A DNA stretch of 64,000 bases from Amorphochlora amoebiformis (Eukaryota > Cercozoa > Chlorarachniophyceae). Location: positions 124,001 to 188,000 of the forward strand of contig BAAHQB010000009.1 of the NCBI GenBank assembly GCA_054601695.1, read 5' to 3'. Of this stretch, positions 1-47,640 are shown piece by piece; position 1 is the first letter of the stretch, and every line of letters starts with the position of its first letter. The translations under genes and the position numbers were made by a program. Under the pieces are notes generated by a model, which saw nothing but the letters and a program-made list of their open reading frames with translations, made no database searches and was not told the DNA's origin.

Positions 1-4471
<4,471 letters not shown>

Positions 4472-4739
4472 GAGGGAAGACTCTTCATAAGAAACAAATG
4501 GAGTTAATCCACCCCACGAGGTACTAGGAAGGGAGTGCAGATGAGAACTTACAGCGTGAGCGTCGGAGAAGCGCGTGAGTGGCCGCCATACCGATATTAT
4601 TGCCGGTGGATGACTTGAGGGGGACAACTGTGGGACAGAAAGCCGAACTTTTCTTACAGAAAATCCCCTTTCGGAATCCAAAATTGAGCAGAACGTGACG
4701 TCACCCGATGTAATATTTTGACACTTGGCAGGTCACGCC
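4472..4739. promoter_or_regulatory. Divergent promoter region with a CRE palindrome
   Basis: This gap lies between the ATG candidates of the left minus-strand gene and the methyltransferase gene. It contains the perfect palindrome GTGACGTCAC at 4695-4704, whose core TGACGTCA is the CRE-type bZIP site, and a second GTCAC at 4732-4736. Regulatory function is inferred from position and motif only. Confidence 0.45.
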
Positions 4740-13084
<8,345 letters not shown>

Positions 13085-13102
<18 letters not shown>

Positions 13103-13212
13103 CATTTCATCGATGTACTCGGGATGTTTTAGATGTTTAGATGCCTAGCCGAAGCGTAAACAGTGACATATCATCGATGTACTCGGGATGTTTTAGATGT
13201 TTAGATGCTCAG
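13085..13212 (+). repeat. 64-bp duplication of stop codon and 3' UTR
   Basis: The last codons of the methyltransferase (ccgaagcgtaaacagTGA) and about 45 bases of downstream sequence are repeated once in tandem at a period of 64. The first copy holds the real stop at 13100-13102. Confidence 0.88.
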
Positions 13213-13258
13213 TGCTAGACCGATTCATTAAGTCACTCAGATACATACTCTCTTGTAC

Positions 13259-13554
13259 TCCAATTCGGCTACCTAATAAGAACAAGACAGCAGATTTACT
13301 TAAAAAGACATATGGGCTAACTAATCTAGTAATCACAAACTTGCAAATTTACGGACTACTATCTATACTATAGGACTAGCTTAGTATCATAATCATTAGA
13401 ATTGTCCGTAGAATTACTATAATTACGATCTGGATTATTGCCAGAACAGCGACCATAAGTTTATAGGCAGTCATTGGGTATTTTCTGTGAGATGGTAGTC
13501 AGTAATTGCAACCCTTAACGTGCCGCGACTTGATATAATTCATTTAGTTCATCT
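13259..13554 (-). repeat. Inverted repeat, right arm
   Basis: Reverse-complement partner of 2034-2330. It lies between the convergent 3' ends of the methyltransferase and carrier genes. The rest of this gap (13213-13823) is unique sequence without a supported gene; it holds two copies of cttaattgcg(t/c)agaaa near 13728 and 13768. Confidence 0.9.
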
Positions 13555-13823
13555 ACTTGATGGGTTCGAGCATCTCGACCATGAGCACGCGGCCAACCAA
13601 ATCTACTAGCAACATACCGTATAATCTTGAAAAATCTTGACTGGCCACTTAGGCCACGTGTCCGAGTGATACAATTGTGTTGAATCCTGAGGACTCGTAG
13701 ATTGAACGTTACTGAGAACCAACTGGCTTAATTGCGTAGAAACGAAGAATTCGCCCTTTCGAAACGCTTAATTGCGCAGAAAACTTGAGAAAAATGTAGA
13801 ATTCGTGACTGTTTGAGAGTCGA

Positions 13824-27049
<13,226 letters not shown>

Positions 27050-27226
27050 GATCGACAAATCACTAAAAGTGACGAACCAGCAAGTCACACGCTTCAGTGT
27101 GACTTGCGCAAATGTCACGTGCTGCTCCGTGATAGCGTCACACGTCACGTCTGATTTACGGAGATTCTACCTATGTACATAAAACCTCTAAGAACAACAA
27201 TTTTCCACAAGAATTTATCGGCCCGA
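27050..27226. promoter_or_regulatory. Divergent promoter with perfect 11-bp inverted repeat
   Basis: Between the ATGs of the carrier (27049, minus) and the CCCH gene (27227, plus). It holds the perfect dyad GCAAGTCACAC (27080-27090), six-base gap, GTGTGACTTGC (27097-27107), then several further GTCAC motifs, including TCACGTG near 27115 and CACACGTCACGTC near 27137-27149. A regulatory role is inferred from position. Confidence 0.5.
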
Positions 27227-28045
27227 ATGTCGTCCCAAGCTAAGGCTAAGCGGGAGGAAAAGGCCGCCATTCTCCGCAAGCTGGCGACCCTTCGCCACAA
27301 GCTGGCGTCAAAAAAGAGGAAATTAGCCGCTTCACATCGACCCCAAACCAAATTCCCCAGGACTAACCCCGTCTCTCGCCGCCCCCCGGTTCGTGCTCCT
27401 GCCCACCAACCGACAAGACCGACGAACCGAGGAGGATACAGCGCATATAACCCCCGTGAGTACACTCCAAAGCCTCGGACAAACGGCCCCACCCCAGCTA
27501 CGCCTCTCCACCACGAGTCGACATCCGGAAGCATGTCCAAGGGCCAGAAATCTACGAGAGATAGTCAAGGGGCTAAGCCTTTCGAAGGGGCAGCAGTGGA
27601 CAACCAAGGTTGGTGACGATGTCACTGTCGGAATAAGAGAGGATCTCGCTGAATATCTGCATTGAAAATACTTCGTTGTCAGGAGAAGAAGAGACTGGGC
27701 TGCCCTGCTCCAACTGGCCGCAGTGTCGGTTTAGGGTGAGTGATTGTTGTCTTTCCTTCCACGTGCCTTCCACGTGTAAATCTTCCCGTAACCATCACAT
27801 GGTATAATCGTCGTATATACCTCCCATCGCAGCAATCGTGTAACTTCTCGCATCCGACGCCTGCCCAGCTTCTCAAGCGGTATGTGAGGGAATTTTTTTT
27901 TTCGGTGGATGTGATTTTTCTGCCGCTGTGGGTGTGCGCAATACGCATGTCTCTGCTCTCATTCTCTCGATCCTCAATCTCTCGGCCCTTGGTCTGCGTT
28001 CCGGTCTTTGTATCCTAACCGCTACCCCCTCCCTCCCCTCTATCA

Positions 28046-28111
<66 letters not shown>

Positions 28112-28182
28112 ACATAACATATCTACATACAATATAACATTCATATCTATACACATAAATACACACATACATACAACATCTA

Positions 28183-28231
<49 letters not shown>

Positions 28232-28325
28232 GTTGATGCACATTCGCAGGGATCCCGGCCCGGCCCGTTTAGACGATATTGTAAGTCTTATTAAGCGTTT
28301 CAAGAATAACACAGGTGTCAACTAA
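27227..28325 (+). CDS. CCCH zinc-finger protein
   Basis: Four phase-consistent exons: 27227-27608, 27683-27735, 27833-27879, 28250-28325; 185 codons plus stop. An in-frame ATG at 27173 would add 18 residues. The N-terminal 50 residues are Lys/Arg/Ala-rich and probably helical ([20 protein letters not shown]), followed by a basic Pro/Arg/Thr-rich linker. Exons 2 and 3 join to give [17 protein letters not shown], a C-x5-C-x5-C-x3-H zinc finger like those of Nab2/ZC3H14-type RNA-binding proteins, followed by [10 protein letters not shown]. The C-terminal end is [19 protein letters not shown]. Binding of RNA is inferred from the finger. A GTAAGT at 28281 looks like a donor, but the frame continues sensibly through it to TAA. 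The gene starts from the promoter shared with the carrier. Confidence 0.78.
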
Positions 28326-28335
28326 TCCAAACACT

Positions 28336-28383
28336 CCTTCCTCTCTCCTCTCACTCCTCTCGTCTCTCTCTCTCTCTATTATG

Positions 28384-28467
<84 letters not shown>

Positions 28468-28722
28468 ATCTCTCTCTCTCCCTCTCTTCGCTCTTTCCCT
28501 CCCTCCTCTCTCCCTCTCCTCTCTAATCTCAACTTTCCCTCCCTACTCTTCTCCCTCGCTCTCCCTCGCTCTCCCTCTCTCTCTCCCTCTCTCCCTGTTT
28601 CCTCTTCCCCCCTCTCTCACTATGTATCTCTCTCTCCTCTCTCTCTTTCTCTCTCTCTCTCCCTTCTCTCTTTCTCTCCCTCTCTCTCTCCCCCTCTCTC
28701 TCTCTCCCTCTCTCTCTCTCGG
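28336..28722. repeat. (CT)n-rich tract
   Basis: Almost pure pyrimidine on the plus strand, mostly ctctctct with ccct and ttcc interruptions, directly after the CCCH stop codon. No gene seen. Confidence 0.95.
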
Positions 28723-30250
28723 CCCTAACCCTAACCTTAACCTAACCTTTAATCTAACCCAAACCCTAACCCTAGCCTCATGCCAACCCTAACCTTAAGC
28801 TAACCCTAACCCTAAGTAACTCTAAGCTGACCCTAACCCAAAGCTAACCTAAGCCTACAGTAACCCTAACCCTAAGCTACCCATAATCCTAAGCTAACCT
28901 TAGCCTAAGCTAGTTCTAACCCTAGCAACCCTAGCCCTAAGCTAGTTCTAACCCTAGCAACCCTAGCCCTAAGCGAATGCTAACCAAAGGAACTCTAAGC
29001 CTAAACTAGCCCTAACCCTAGCCCAACCCTAAATAACCCTAAGCTAACCCTAGCCCTAAGCAAGCCCTAACTCTAAGCAAACCCTAACTCAACCTTAACC
29101 CTAAGCTAACCCTAACCAAAGCTAACCCTAACCCTAGCTAACCCTAACCCTAAGCTAACCCTAACCCGAAGCTAACCCTAGCTAACCCTAACCCCAAACT
29201 AACCCTACCTAAGATAACCCTAGTTAACCTAACCCTAAGTTAACCCTAACCTAAGCTAACCCTAGCTAACCCTAGCCCTAAGCTGACCCTAGCCAACCCT
29301 AGCTAACCCAACCCTAAGCTCCTTAGCTAACCCTAACCCTAAGCTCCCTAGCTAACCCTAACCCTAAGCTAACCCTAACCCTAAGCTAACTAAGCCTAAG
29401 CTAACCAAGCTAACCCTAACCCAAGCTAACCCTAACCCTAAGCTAACCTAACTAATCCTAACCCTAACTACCCTAGCTAACCCTAGCTAACCCTAACTAA
29501 GCTAACCCTAACCCTAAGCTAACCCTAACCCTAAGCTAACCCTATGCTAACCGTAACCTAAGCTAACCATAAGCTAACCTTAACCCTAAGCTAACCCTAA
29601 CCAAGCTAACCCTAGCTAACCCTAATCCTAAGCTAACCCTAGCTAACCCTAACCCTAACCCTAAGATAACCCTAACCCTAAGCTAACCAAGCTAACCCTA
29701 ACCCTAAGCTAACCCCAACCCTAAGCTAACCCTAACTGACGCTAACCCTAGCTAACCCTAACCCTAAGCTAACCCTAACCCTAAGCTAACCCTAACCCTA
29801 AGCTAACCAAGCTAACCCTAACCCTAACACTAAGCTAACCCTAACCCTAAGCTAACCTAACCCTAAGCTAACCCTAACCCTAAGCTAACCAAGCTAACCC
29901 TAACCGTAACCGTAACCCTAACCCTAAGCTAACCCTAACCCTAAGCTAACCCTAACCCTAAGCTAACCAAGCTAACCCTAACCCTAAGCTAACCCCAACC
30001 CTAATCTAACCCTAGCTGACCCTAACCTAAGCTAACCCTAACCCTAAGCTAACCAAGCTAACCCTAACCATAACCCTAACCCTAACCCTAACCCTAAGCT
30101 AACCCTAACCCTAAGCTAACCCTAACCCTAAGCTAACCCTAACCCTAACCCTAACCCTAAGCTAACCCTAACCCTAAGCTAACCCTAACCCTAAGCTAAC
30201 CCTAACCCTAAGCTAACCCTAAGCTAACCCTAACCCTAAACTAACCCTAG
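28723..30250. repeat. Degenerate telomere-like array (CCCTAA/GCTAAC)
   Basis: About 1.5 kb of CCCTAA units mixed with GCTAAC, giving mainly ctaaccctaagctaaccctaa-type units of 12-18 bases. It is most degenerate at the left and more regular at the right. It ends in aaccctag, which serves as the acceptor of the first candidate exon of the G-patch gene. Not a chromosome end, because genes continue on both sides. Confidence 0.93.
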
Positions 30251-37622
<7,372 letters not shown>

Positions 37623-37914
37623 GTATATTCTCCAAATATCGCAAAAATCACCAGCGTTCAAATTTAAAATTTAGCAGTGCACGTGTCTAGAACTCTATAT
37701 TTCAGAATATATATAGGTCTAATAGGCGGTGAAATCAAAAAATGTATCATAGAGACCATCGATTGGGTTTAAAAACTTTATATGCCTCTTCTTACGTTAG
37801 TACATTAGTCTTGAGGTAGTCTTAAGATTGGATGGATGTCCTAGATGCCTCGGACCAGGTTTATATATATATATATATAAATATATATATATACATATAT
37901 GTATATATATATAA

Positions 37915-37953
<39 letters not shown>

Positions 37954-38204
37954 ATGCATGGCTAGCATTGGCTACATATTCTACTGTTATGTTATTCTCT
38001 AGATACTGGCGATATAAATGTGAGCTGCAGTGCGTCTAGTACGTACACATAGAAAACTTGACCACGGTTTGATTAAAAGAATATTTACAATGACTCAGTG
38101 ATAACATAAGTGTCACATAAGTGTCACATAACCATACATTTACAATGACACAGTGATAACATAAATGTCACATAACCATAACATAAATTACATTCGCCGA
38201 GGCT
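37623..38204. other. Convergent intergenic region
   Basis: Lies between the stops of the G-patch gene (plus) and the kelch gene (minus). It holds unique AT-rich sequence, (TA)n at about 37860-37952, and a small duplication around 38085-38190 built on gataacataa(g/a)tgtcacataacc. No gene seen. Confidence 0.7.
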
Positions 38205-38436
38205 TCAATCTACCAGCAGTTCCCCCGGGGACTCCCCTCTCCTGGAATTCAACCCAGAGCTACTGGCTTGGCTATGCCTGGTGGGTTCGCGACCTTCCTT
38301 AAGCTCTATGCAGCGAAGGCAGCGCATGGCTCTGTCGTCGCATTCACCTTTCTCTTCCGATCCGCCTATGAGAGCCACCTTGAAGAGAAAAGGGGTGGTT
38401 GAGAGAGAGTGTGGGGGATATATGTATGTGGATATG

Positions 38437-38468
<32 letters not shown>

Positions 38469-38534
38469 GATCTATAGAAAAGGGTTGGTTGAGAGAGAGC
38501 GTGAGGGATATATGTGTGTGTGTGCTTGTGTGTG

Positions 38535-38574
<40 letters not shown>

Positions 38575-38666
38575 TCTATAGAAAAGGGTTGGTTGAGGGA
38601 GAGCGTGACGAATATATGTATGTGGATATGTGTGTATGTGTGCTTGTGTGTGTGTGTGTGTGTGTG

Positions 38667-38713
<47 letters not shown>

Positions 38714-38881
38714 GCACATATCATGATGCTATATATATATATATATAATGTATATATGTGTATACATATAATATATATATACATACATATTATATATAAT
38801 ATATATATATACATATATATATATACACATATACAATATATATACATAAATATATATATATATATATTTATAATATATCTA

Positions 38882-38929
<48 letters not shown>

Positions 38930-39450
38930 CACATATAATATATGTATATATATATATATATACACATACACATATTCACTATAACACACACACACAAATA
39001 CACCCACACAAGCAACTAACCTAGAAAAACAAAACACAAAACACACACATAACACCTTAAACCTCCATGACGAAACCCCCACACGAAAATTCCAAAGACA
39101 CCGTTGCAAACGTCATAAACACCGAACATACTATCCATAAATTAATGTTTCCATACGACATACCGTTGCGAACACAGGGGTTGGGTCATGTCTCTTGTCC
39201 GCGGCGACCACAGCTGCATGGCCGGTGATACCCGGAAGCGGAGGGTTAGGGTCCACCCGGGACCACCACCTGATTTTTGAATATGTATATTGTGTGTTTG
39301 TATGTGTGTGTGTATGTGTATGTGTATGAGTGTATGGTAGTAATGTGATGTATATATATTTGGGTAAATACGTTTCGTTATGTAGTTGTGATGGATGGGT
39401 TATATGTTTGGGGTTGATTTGTTGTATATATATATATACATATATATATG

Positions 39451-39483
<33 letters not shown>

Positions 39484-39870
39484 TGATGTGTTAAAGCGAG
39501 GATGGTTTCAAGCATATGGTAATATATGTTATGTAGTTATGATAATGGATTATATATATATCTATATATATATATATATATATATATCTACGTAACTACT
39601 TTACATACATATATTGAGAGATATATGTAAAAATGATAACATATTACGTAGGTGTGATGATTTTATATATTACAGTAATATGTTTTCATATATTTCGAGA
39701 TATATTGCATAATAGCACGCTATGTAGTTGATAATGGATTTCTTATATATATATATATATATATGTTACGTAGGTGTGATGATTTGATATATTACGGTAA
39801 TATGTTTTCATATATTTCGAGATATATTGCATAAAAGCATGTTATGTAGTTGATAATGGATTTCATATAT

Positions 39871-39936
<66 letters not shown>

Positions 39937-40036
39937 TAGGTGTGATGATTTTATATATTACAGTAATATGTTTTCATATATTTCGAGATATATTACATAA
40001 AAGCATGTTATGTAGTTGATAATGGATTTCATATAT

Positions 40037-40096
<60 letters not shown>

Positions 40097-40190
40097 TAGG
40101 TGTGATGATTTTATATATTACAGTAATATGTTTTCATATATTTCGAGATATATTACATAAAAGCATGTTATGTAGTTGATAATGGATTTC

Positions 40191-40237
<47 letters not shown>

Positions 40238-40354
40238 ATTATATATATGTTACGTAGGTGTGATGATTTGATATATTACAGTAATATGTTTTCATATATT
40301 TCGAGATATATTACATAAAAGCATGTTATGTAGTTGATAATGGATTTCATATAT

Positions 40355-40414
<60 letters not shown>

Positions 40415-40567
40415 TAGGTGTGATGATTTCATATATTACGGTAATATGTTTTCATATATTTCGAGATATATTACATGATAGCATGTTATGTAGTTGATAA
40501 TGGATTTCATATATATAAAAATACACACACACACACACGCACATATATATATGTATATATAATATAT

Positions 40568-40607
<40 letters not shown>

Positions 40608-40920
40608 CGGTAACATATGTCTGACTAGGCGATGGTCTCTCACTACAATTACAAACTTGTAAACGTACATACATATATACACACACACATATATATACAT
40701 ATATATATATATATGTATCTCCATATAAACATTTACTCATGCTGCATATGAATACACATGTATGTAATATTATAATATCGTACATGGCTGTGTATTTCCA
40801 CAAGAGTATTTCAATAATTACCATTTTCCTCTGGCGTTATGTAGTACCCAAGCATCGCTTAAGGCCTCACCATCAACTCCCTTTCCGCCCACCACTAAAT
40901 ATCTTCCGCTGTGAATATAC

Positions 40921-40963
<43 letters not shown>

Positions 40964-41146
40964 CTATTATACGTACTGTATATTAATGTATGTATATATG
41001 TGTAAAGATATATAAATATATATATATATATATATATGTATATAATATATAAATATATATAAATATATATATATACTTGTACATGCTTTACATGTTACAT
41101 AGATCTTTATGTATAAATTATATATGTATATATATATAGATATATG

Positions 41147-41177
<31 letters not shown>

Positions 41178-41291
41178 ATATATACATACATATATTTATA
41201 TGAATACGTATCGCATTATCCCACGTGTACGTAGGACTTCAATGAATGCTAAATAATACTATATGTATATATATATATATATATATATTTA

Positions 41292-41327
<36 letters not shown>

Positions 41328-41388
41328 ACCTATATAATATATATAAGATGTACTAACTTCCACTAATATATATACCTATATATATATA

Positions 41389-41453
<65 letters not shown>

Positions 41454-41493
41454 CAAATAAGATATACTGCCTTCCAATAAGACATATATATAT

Positions 41494-41528
<35 letters not shown>

Positions 41529-41545
41529 ATAGTTACATACACATA

Positions 41546-41599
<54 letters not shown>

Positions 41600-41746
41600 A
41601 TATGTATATAAGATATACTACCTTCCACTAAAGCTTCCACTAGAGCAAAATATATATATTATATACATATATACGCATATATATATATATATATATATAT
41701 ACATAAATATATACATATATATATATGTATATATACTAAAGCAAGC

Positions 41747-41778
<32 letters not shown>

Positions 41779-41856
41779 TATGTATACTACCTTCCACTAA
41801 AGCTTCCCGGCAAAGTCGTTAGGGTGTGCCCATATCTAAAGATTTTATAAATACTT

Positions 41857-41905
<49 letters not shown>

Positions 41906-41937
41906 AAATTATCCATAAAAACATGTATATATTCATG

Positions 41938-41970
<33 letters not shown>

Positions 41971-42156
41971 TATGCACAAACATATATACCTGAGTCCTGG
42001 CCCATCACTCCATTTCACATCATCAGTATATATACACATATATAACATATATATATATATATATATATGTATATTATATATATTTAGGTATATATACCTA
42101 AGTCCTGGCCCGTGACTCTGTTTACCATCATCAATACACCTCCAGCTAAAGTATGC

Positions 42157-42201
<45 letters not shown>

Positions 42202-42276
42202 AAAACACGTTGTATGTAATATATTTATCTCTCTCTCTATATATAAATACATATGTAATTATATATATTATATACT

Positions 42277-42310
<34 letters not shown>

Positions 42311-42379
42311 GCAAAAACATGTTGTATGTAATATATTTATCTCTCTCTCTCTCTCTCTATATACATGTAAATACATATG

Positions 42380-42430
<51 letters not shown>

Positions 42431-42480
42431 CTATGACAGAACTACATAATATAAGAACCACTCACACATACACAAAAATA

Positions 42481-42558
<78 letters not shown>

Positions 42559-42740
42559 TCTAATAAATATATATATATATATATATGTATGTATATATAT
42601 ATATATGTGTATAGACACACACGTACATAAAAATAATACTCATATGTTTATATATATATTATATAATATATTCATATATATAATATATAAATACATTTTA
42701 TATATATATGAATATATATATATATATATATATATAGGGG

Positions 42741-42817
<77 letters not shown>

Positions 42818-42832
42818 TTTGTAAATATGTAT

Positions 42833-42875
<43 letters not shown>

Positions 42876-43131
42876 CATTTGATCTTGGATTTTTAAGAGA
42901 GTTCGACTAAATTATTCTAAATATACAAATATATATATATATGTATATATACATATGTATATATATATATATATGTATGAATCGAACTATGTAAACATAT
43001 GCTAAATAGCATTCAAACATATGTCAAGTGTCTCAAAATACAATAACTATACACATAAACAAACCTATATATATATATATATATAATATAATCTATAAAT
43101 ATTAATATATATATATATGTAAATAAATTTG

Positions 43132-43167
<36 letters not shown>

Positions 43168-43282
43168 ATTATATATATGAAATATATATATATATATGTA
43201 TATATGTATATATATATAAATATATTTTTAGGAGAGAGACAGAATGGGGAAGAAAGGGTAAATATATAGATATATACATACA

Positions 43283-43352
<70 letters not shown>

Positions 43353-43595
43353 CCAAAAAGAGAAAGATTGAAGAGAAGAGAAGAAAATTCTGGAGATTGA
43401 GAAAGAAAATTCTGGAGATTGAGAAAGAAAATTCTGGAGATTGAGAAAGAAAATTCTGAATAGAGAAAGAAGGTTCTGAGAGATTTATTAGTACTAACTC
43501 GTTGGTAGCTAATATGAGTATCCACGTGTCCCCTAACACGTGCTCCCCAGCACGCCCACCGTACACCTATATATATACATGTATATATGTCATAT

Positions 43596-43649
<54 letters not shown>

Positions 43650-43717
43650 ATATATATATTATGTATGTATATAAAGTACATACAAAAAAAACTTATATAG
43701 ATACATGTATGCATATA

Positions 43718-43782
<65 letters not shown>

Positions 43783-43903
43783 CAATACGTGCATTTAAAA
43801 ATTAACATATAAAAATGTATTTTTGTATATGTGCATATATGTCAATAGATTAAAAGTATCATATATATATATATATACAAACATACATATATATTATATA
43901 CAT

Positions 43904-43946
<43 letters not shown>

Positions 43947-44044
43947 GTGTATATATGTATATTACCAGAACAGCCTCTGTAGTATTTTTCGATTTCTTCC
44001 CATCCGTACCATCAGAAGGCTTACTCTCTACATGGTATTATTAA

Positions 44045-44077
<33 letters not shown>

Positions 44078-44090
44078 ATATATAATATAT

Positions 44091-44186
<96 letters not shown>

Positions 44187-44250
44187 CATATATATATATA
44201 TATATATGACCTATACATAGAAATATAATGACCTATACATAGAAATATAA

Positions 44251-44304
<54 letters not shown>

Positions 44305-44414
44305 CATGTACGCCCACAAAGTATTTACATACAAATGTATGTGTGTATATTATATATGCATACATATCTTATATACAAACATACATATACATATATATAT
44401 ATATATATGTATAT

Positions 44415-44446
<32 letters not shown>

Positions 44447-44507
44447 CCTATGGGTACTGCAGCATGATTCGAGCGAGGGGGGGGGGGAGACGAGGCTCTA
44501 AGTCGGA

Positions 44508-44556
<49 letters not shown>

Positions 44557-44754
44557 GTATGTATATGCACATAATATGTCAAGGATATGTGAAAAGCATT
44601 TTATTGCGATATAATCTAATTTAGTTAAATATGTGGCTTTATGTATGGCGTATATAATATTGTATGTATATATGTATATATATATATGTATATATATGTA
44701 TATATAATATTATATATAACAGTATATCCACACATCCTACAATATTTGTTTACT

Positions 44755-44838
<84 letters not shown>

Positions 44839-44839
44839 A

Positions 44840-44887
<48 letters not shown>

Positions 44888-44890
44888 TTG

Positions 44891-44980
<90 letters not shown>

Positions 44981-45176
44981 TATAGAATATATGTGTGTAT
45001 GTGTATATACAGTATTTCTGTGTATATTTCACATATGTAGGTTTTATATATATGTACTAAACTATACTATACCACATATACATATATAAATGTAAACATA
45101 CATAATGCATATCATATATGTATATTATATATATATAGAGGAGACATATTTGCAAATGGATCTTTTCAATAACAGA

Positions 45177-45240
<64 letters not shown>

Positions 45241-45312
45241 TTACCCAGGAGGACTTTCGGAAGGAGAAGAGAAAGCAATCGTTAAATTGATTAGCAAAGT
45301 CACCTATACATG

Positions 45313-45397
<85 letters not shown>

Positions 45398-45402
45398 CTC
45401 AT

Positions 45403-45476
<74 letters not shown>

Positions 45477-45574
45477 AAGTACATAACCAACAGGCAGATT
45501 TTCATATATAATATGTACATTTATGCATATATATGTCCCATATGATATATACATATACATATTTACAGATATGT

Positions 45575-45621
<47 letters not shown>

Positions 45622-45719
45622 TATGAAATTCAATACATATACATACATTTATATGTATATGTATTTATATGTACACACGCAGACACACGCACACACAAAC
45701 ACACACACACATATATATA

Positions 45720-45783
<64 letters not shown>

Positions 45784-45954
45784 TTCCTCCAAAGACGAAG
45801 AGATGCGCAAAGCCAGATGAATCTATTACTCTAACCCCTGAATGACCTTTCCTACACACAATATATATATGTATAACATATGTACATATACACGCATATA
45901 TATATATATATGTATACATCTTTATATATATATATATGTATATATATATATACA

Positions 45955-45998
<44 letters not shown>

Positions 45999-46005
45999 AC
46001 TCCTT

Positions 46006-46044
<39 letters not shown>

Positions 46045-46141
46045 TGTATCTGTATGATGTTCAAAGTCAGATCAGTCTATTACTCTAACCCCTGAATGAC
46101 CTTTCCTGCACACAATATATATATGTATAACATATATACAT

Positions 46142-46172
<31 letters not shown>

Positions 46173-46368
46173 CATCTTTATATATATATATATATATATA
46201 TACATCTTTATATATATATATATATTTACATCCTTATATATATATATATATATATATAAATATATATATATATTTACATTCATATATCTGTATGATGTTC
46301 AAAGCCAGATGAATCTATTATTCTAACCCCTGAATGACCTTTCCTGTATATAACATATATACATATAT

Positions 46369-46406
<38 letters not shown>

Positions 46407-46592
46407 ACATCTTTATGTATATATATATATATATATATATTCTTTATATATATGTATATATATATTTGCATCCTTATATATATATATGTATATATATATT
46501 TATATATATTTATATATATATTCATATATCTGTATGATGTTCAAAGCCAGATGAATCTATTACTCTAACCCCTGAATGACCTTTCATACACA

Positions 46593-46641
<49 letters not shown>

Positions 46642-46650
46642 GTATATGTA

Positions 46651-46682
<32 letters not shown>

Positions 46683-46684
46683 TG

Positions 46685-46732
<48 letters not shown>

Positions 46733-46740
46733 CGTATGCG

Positions 46741-46793
<53 letters not shown>

Positions 46794-47055
46794 CTAAATC
46801 TGTATGATGTTGAAAGCCAGATGAATCTATTACTCTAACCCCTAAAATTACTTTTCCTACAGATATTATATGTATGTATATATACATATATATTTATATG
46901 TATATATATATATATATATATAAATATATATGTATACATATATATCAATAATAATAACATATATATATATATATATATATACAAATGTGAAAATATATGT
47001 ATATAATATTTATAAGAATATTTATATTATACATACATATATATACATTATACAT

Positions 47056-47111
<56 letters not shown>

Positions 47112-47146
47112 GTGTATAAATATGTATGATACGCATATATTATGCA

Positions 47147-47229
<83 letters not shown>

Positions 47230-47364
47230 CATATATATATATATATATATATATTAACATGCACAGACCGTGGACGAGGGTATGTTCCTGTGGGATTAGA
47301 ACGGGGGGGAGCAAGCGACGTAGACGCAAGATCGAGTACTAGCATATCGTTTGAAATTCTGGCC

Positions 47365-47402
<38 letters not shown>

Positions 47403-47419
47403 TTGTATTCTGAATATAT

Positions 47420-47468
<49 letters not shown>

Positions 47469-47602
47469 CATGTATGTGGTAATATATGTATTTATATATA
47501 TGTGTATGTATTAATGTATGTATGTACAAAGATATTTCTATGTATATATATATATATATGTATATATCAGGTTTATATTTGCACACACACACACACACAT
47601 AT

Positions 47603-47640
<38 letters not shown>

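Noticed and set aside
4554-4591. Minus-strand exon MAATHALLRRSR with a perfect GTAAGT donor
   Set aside because: The only nearby acceptor gives a 29-nt intron and an immediate frame break.
27080-27107. tRNA or small RNA gene from the hairpin
   Set aside because: Arms of 11 bp with a six-base loop do not fit a cloverleaf, and no A or B box was seen.
27145-27540. Minus-strand ORF antisense to CCCH exon 1
   Set aside because: Trp/Gly-rich shadow of the real basic exon on the other strand.
28281-28286. GTAAGT as a donor ending the CCCH exon
   Set aside because: Reading through gives a sensible C-terminal helix and a stop; joining to the next candidate exon gives an immediate stop.
38281-38469. 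Plus-strand [17 protein letters not shown]
   Set aside because: It is the antisense of the last kelch exon, which has the better frame, acceptor and stop.
40615-40672. Minus-strand kelch exon ([15 protein letters not shown] or [13 protein letters not shown])
   Set aside because: The flanking exons 40822 and 39269 already join in phase across a natural kelch strand; this segment has no clear family match.
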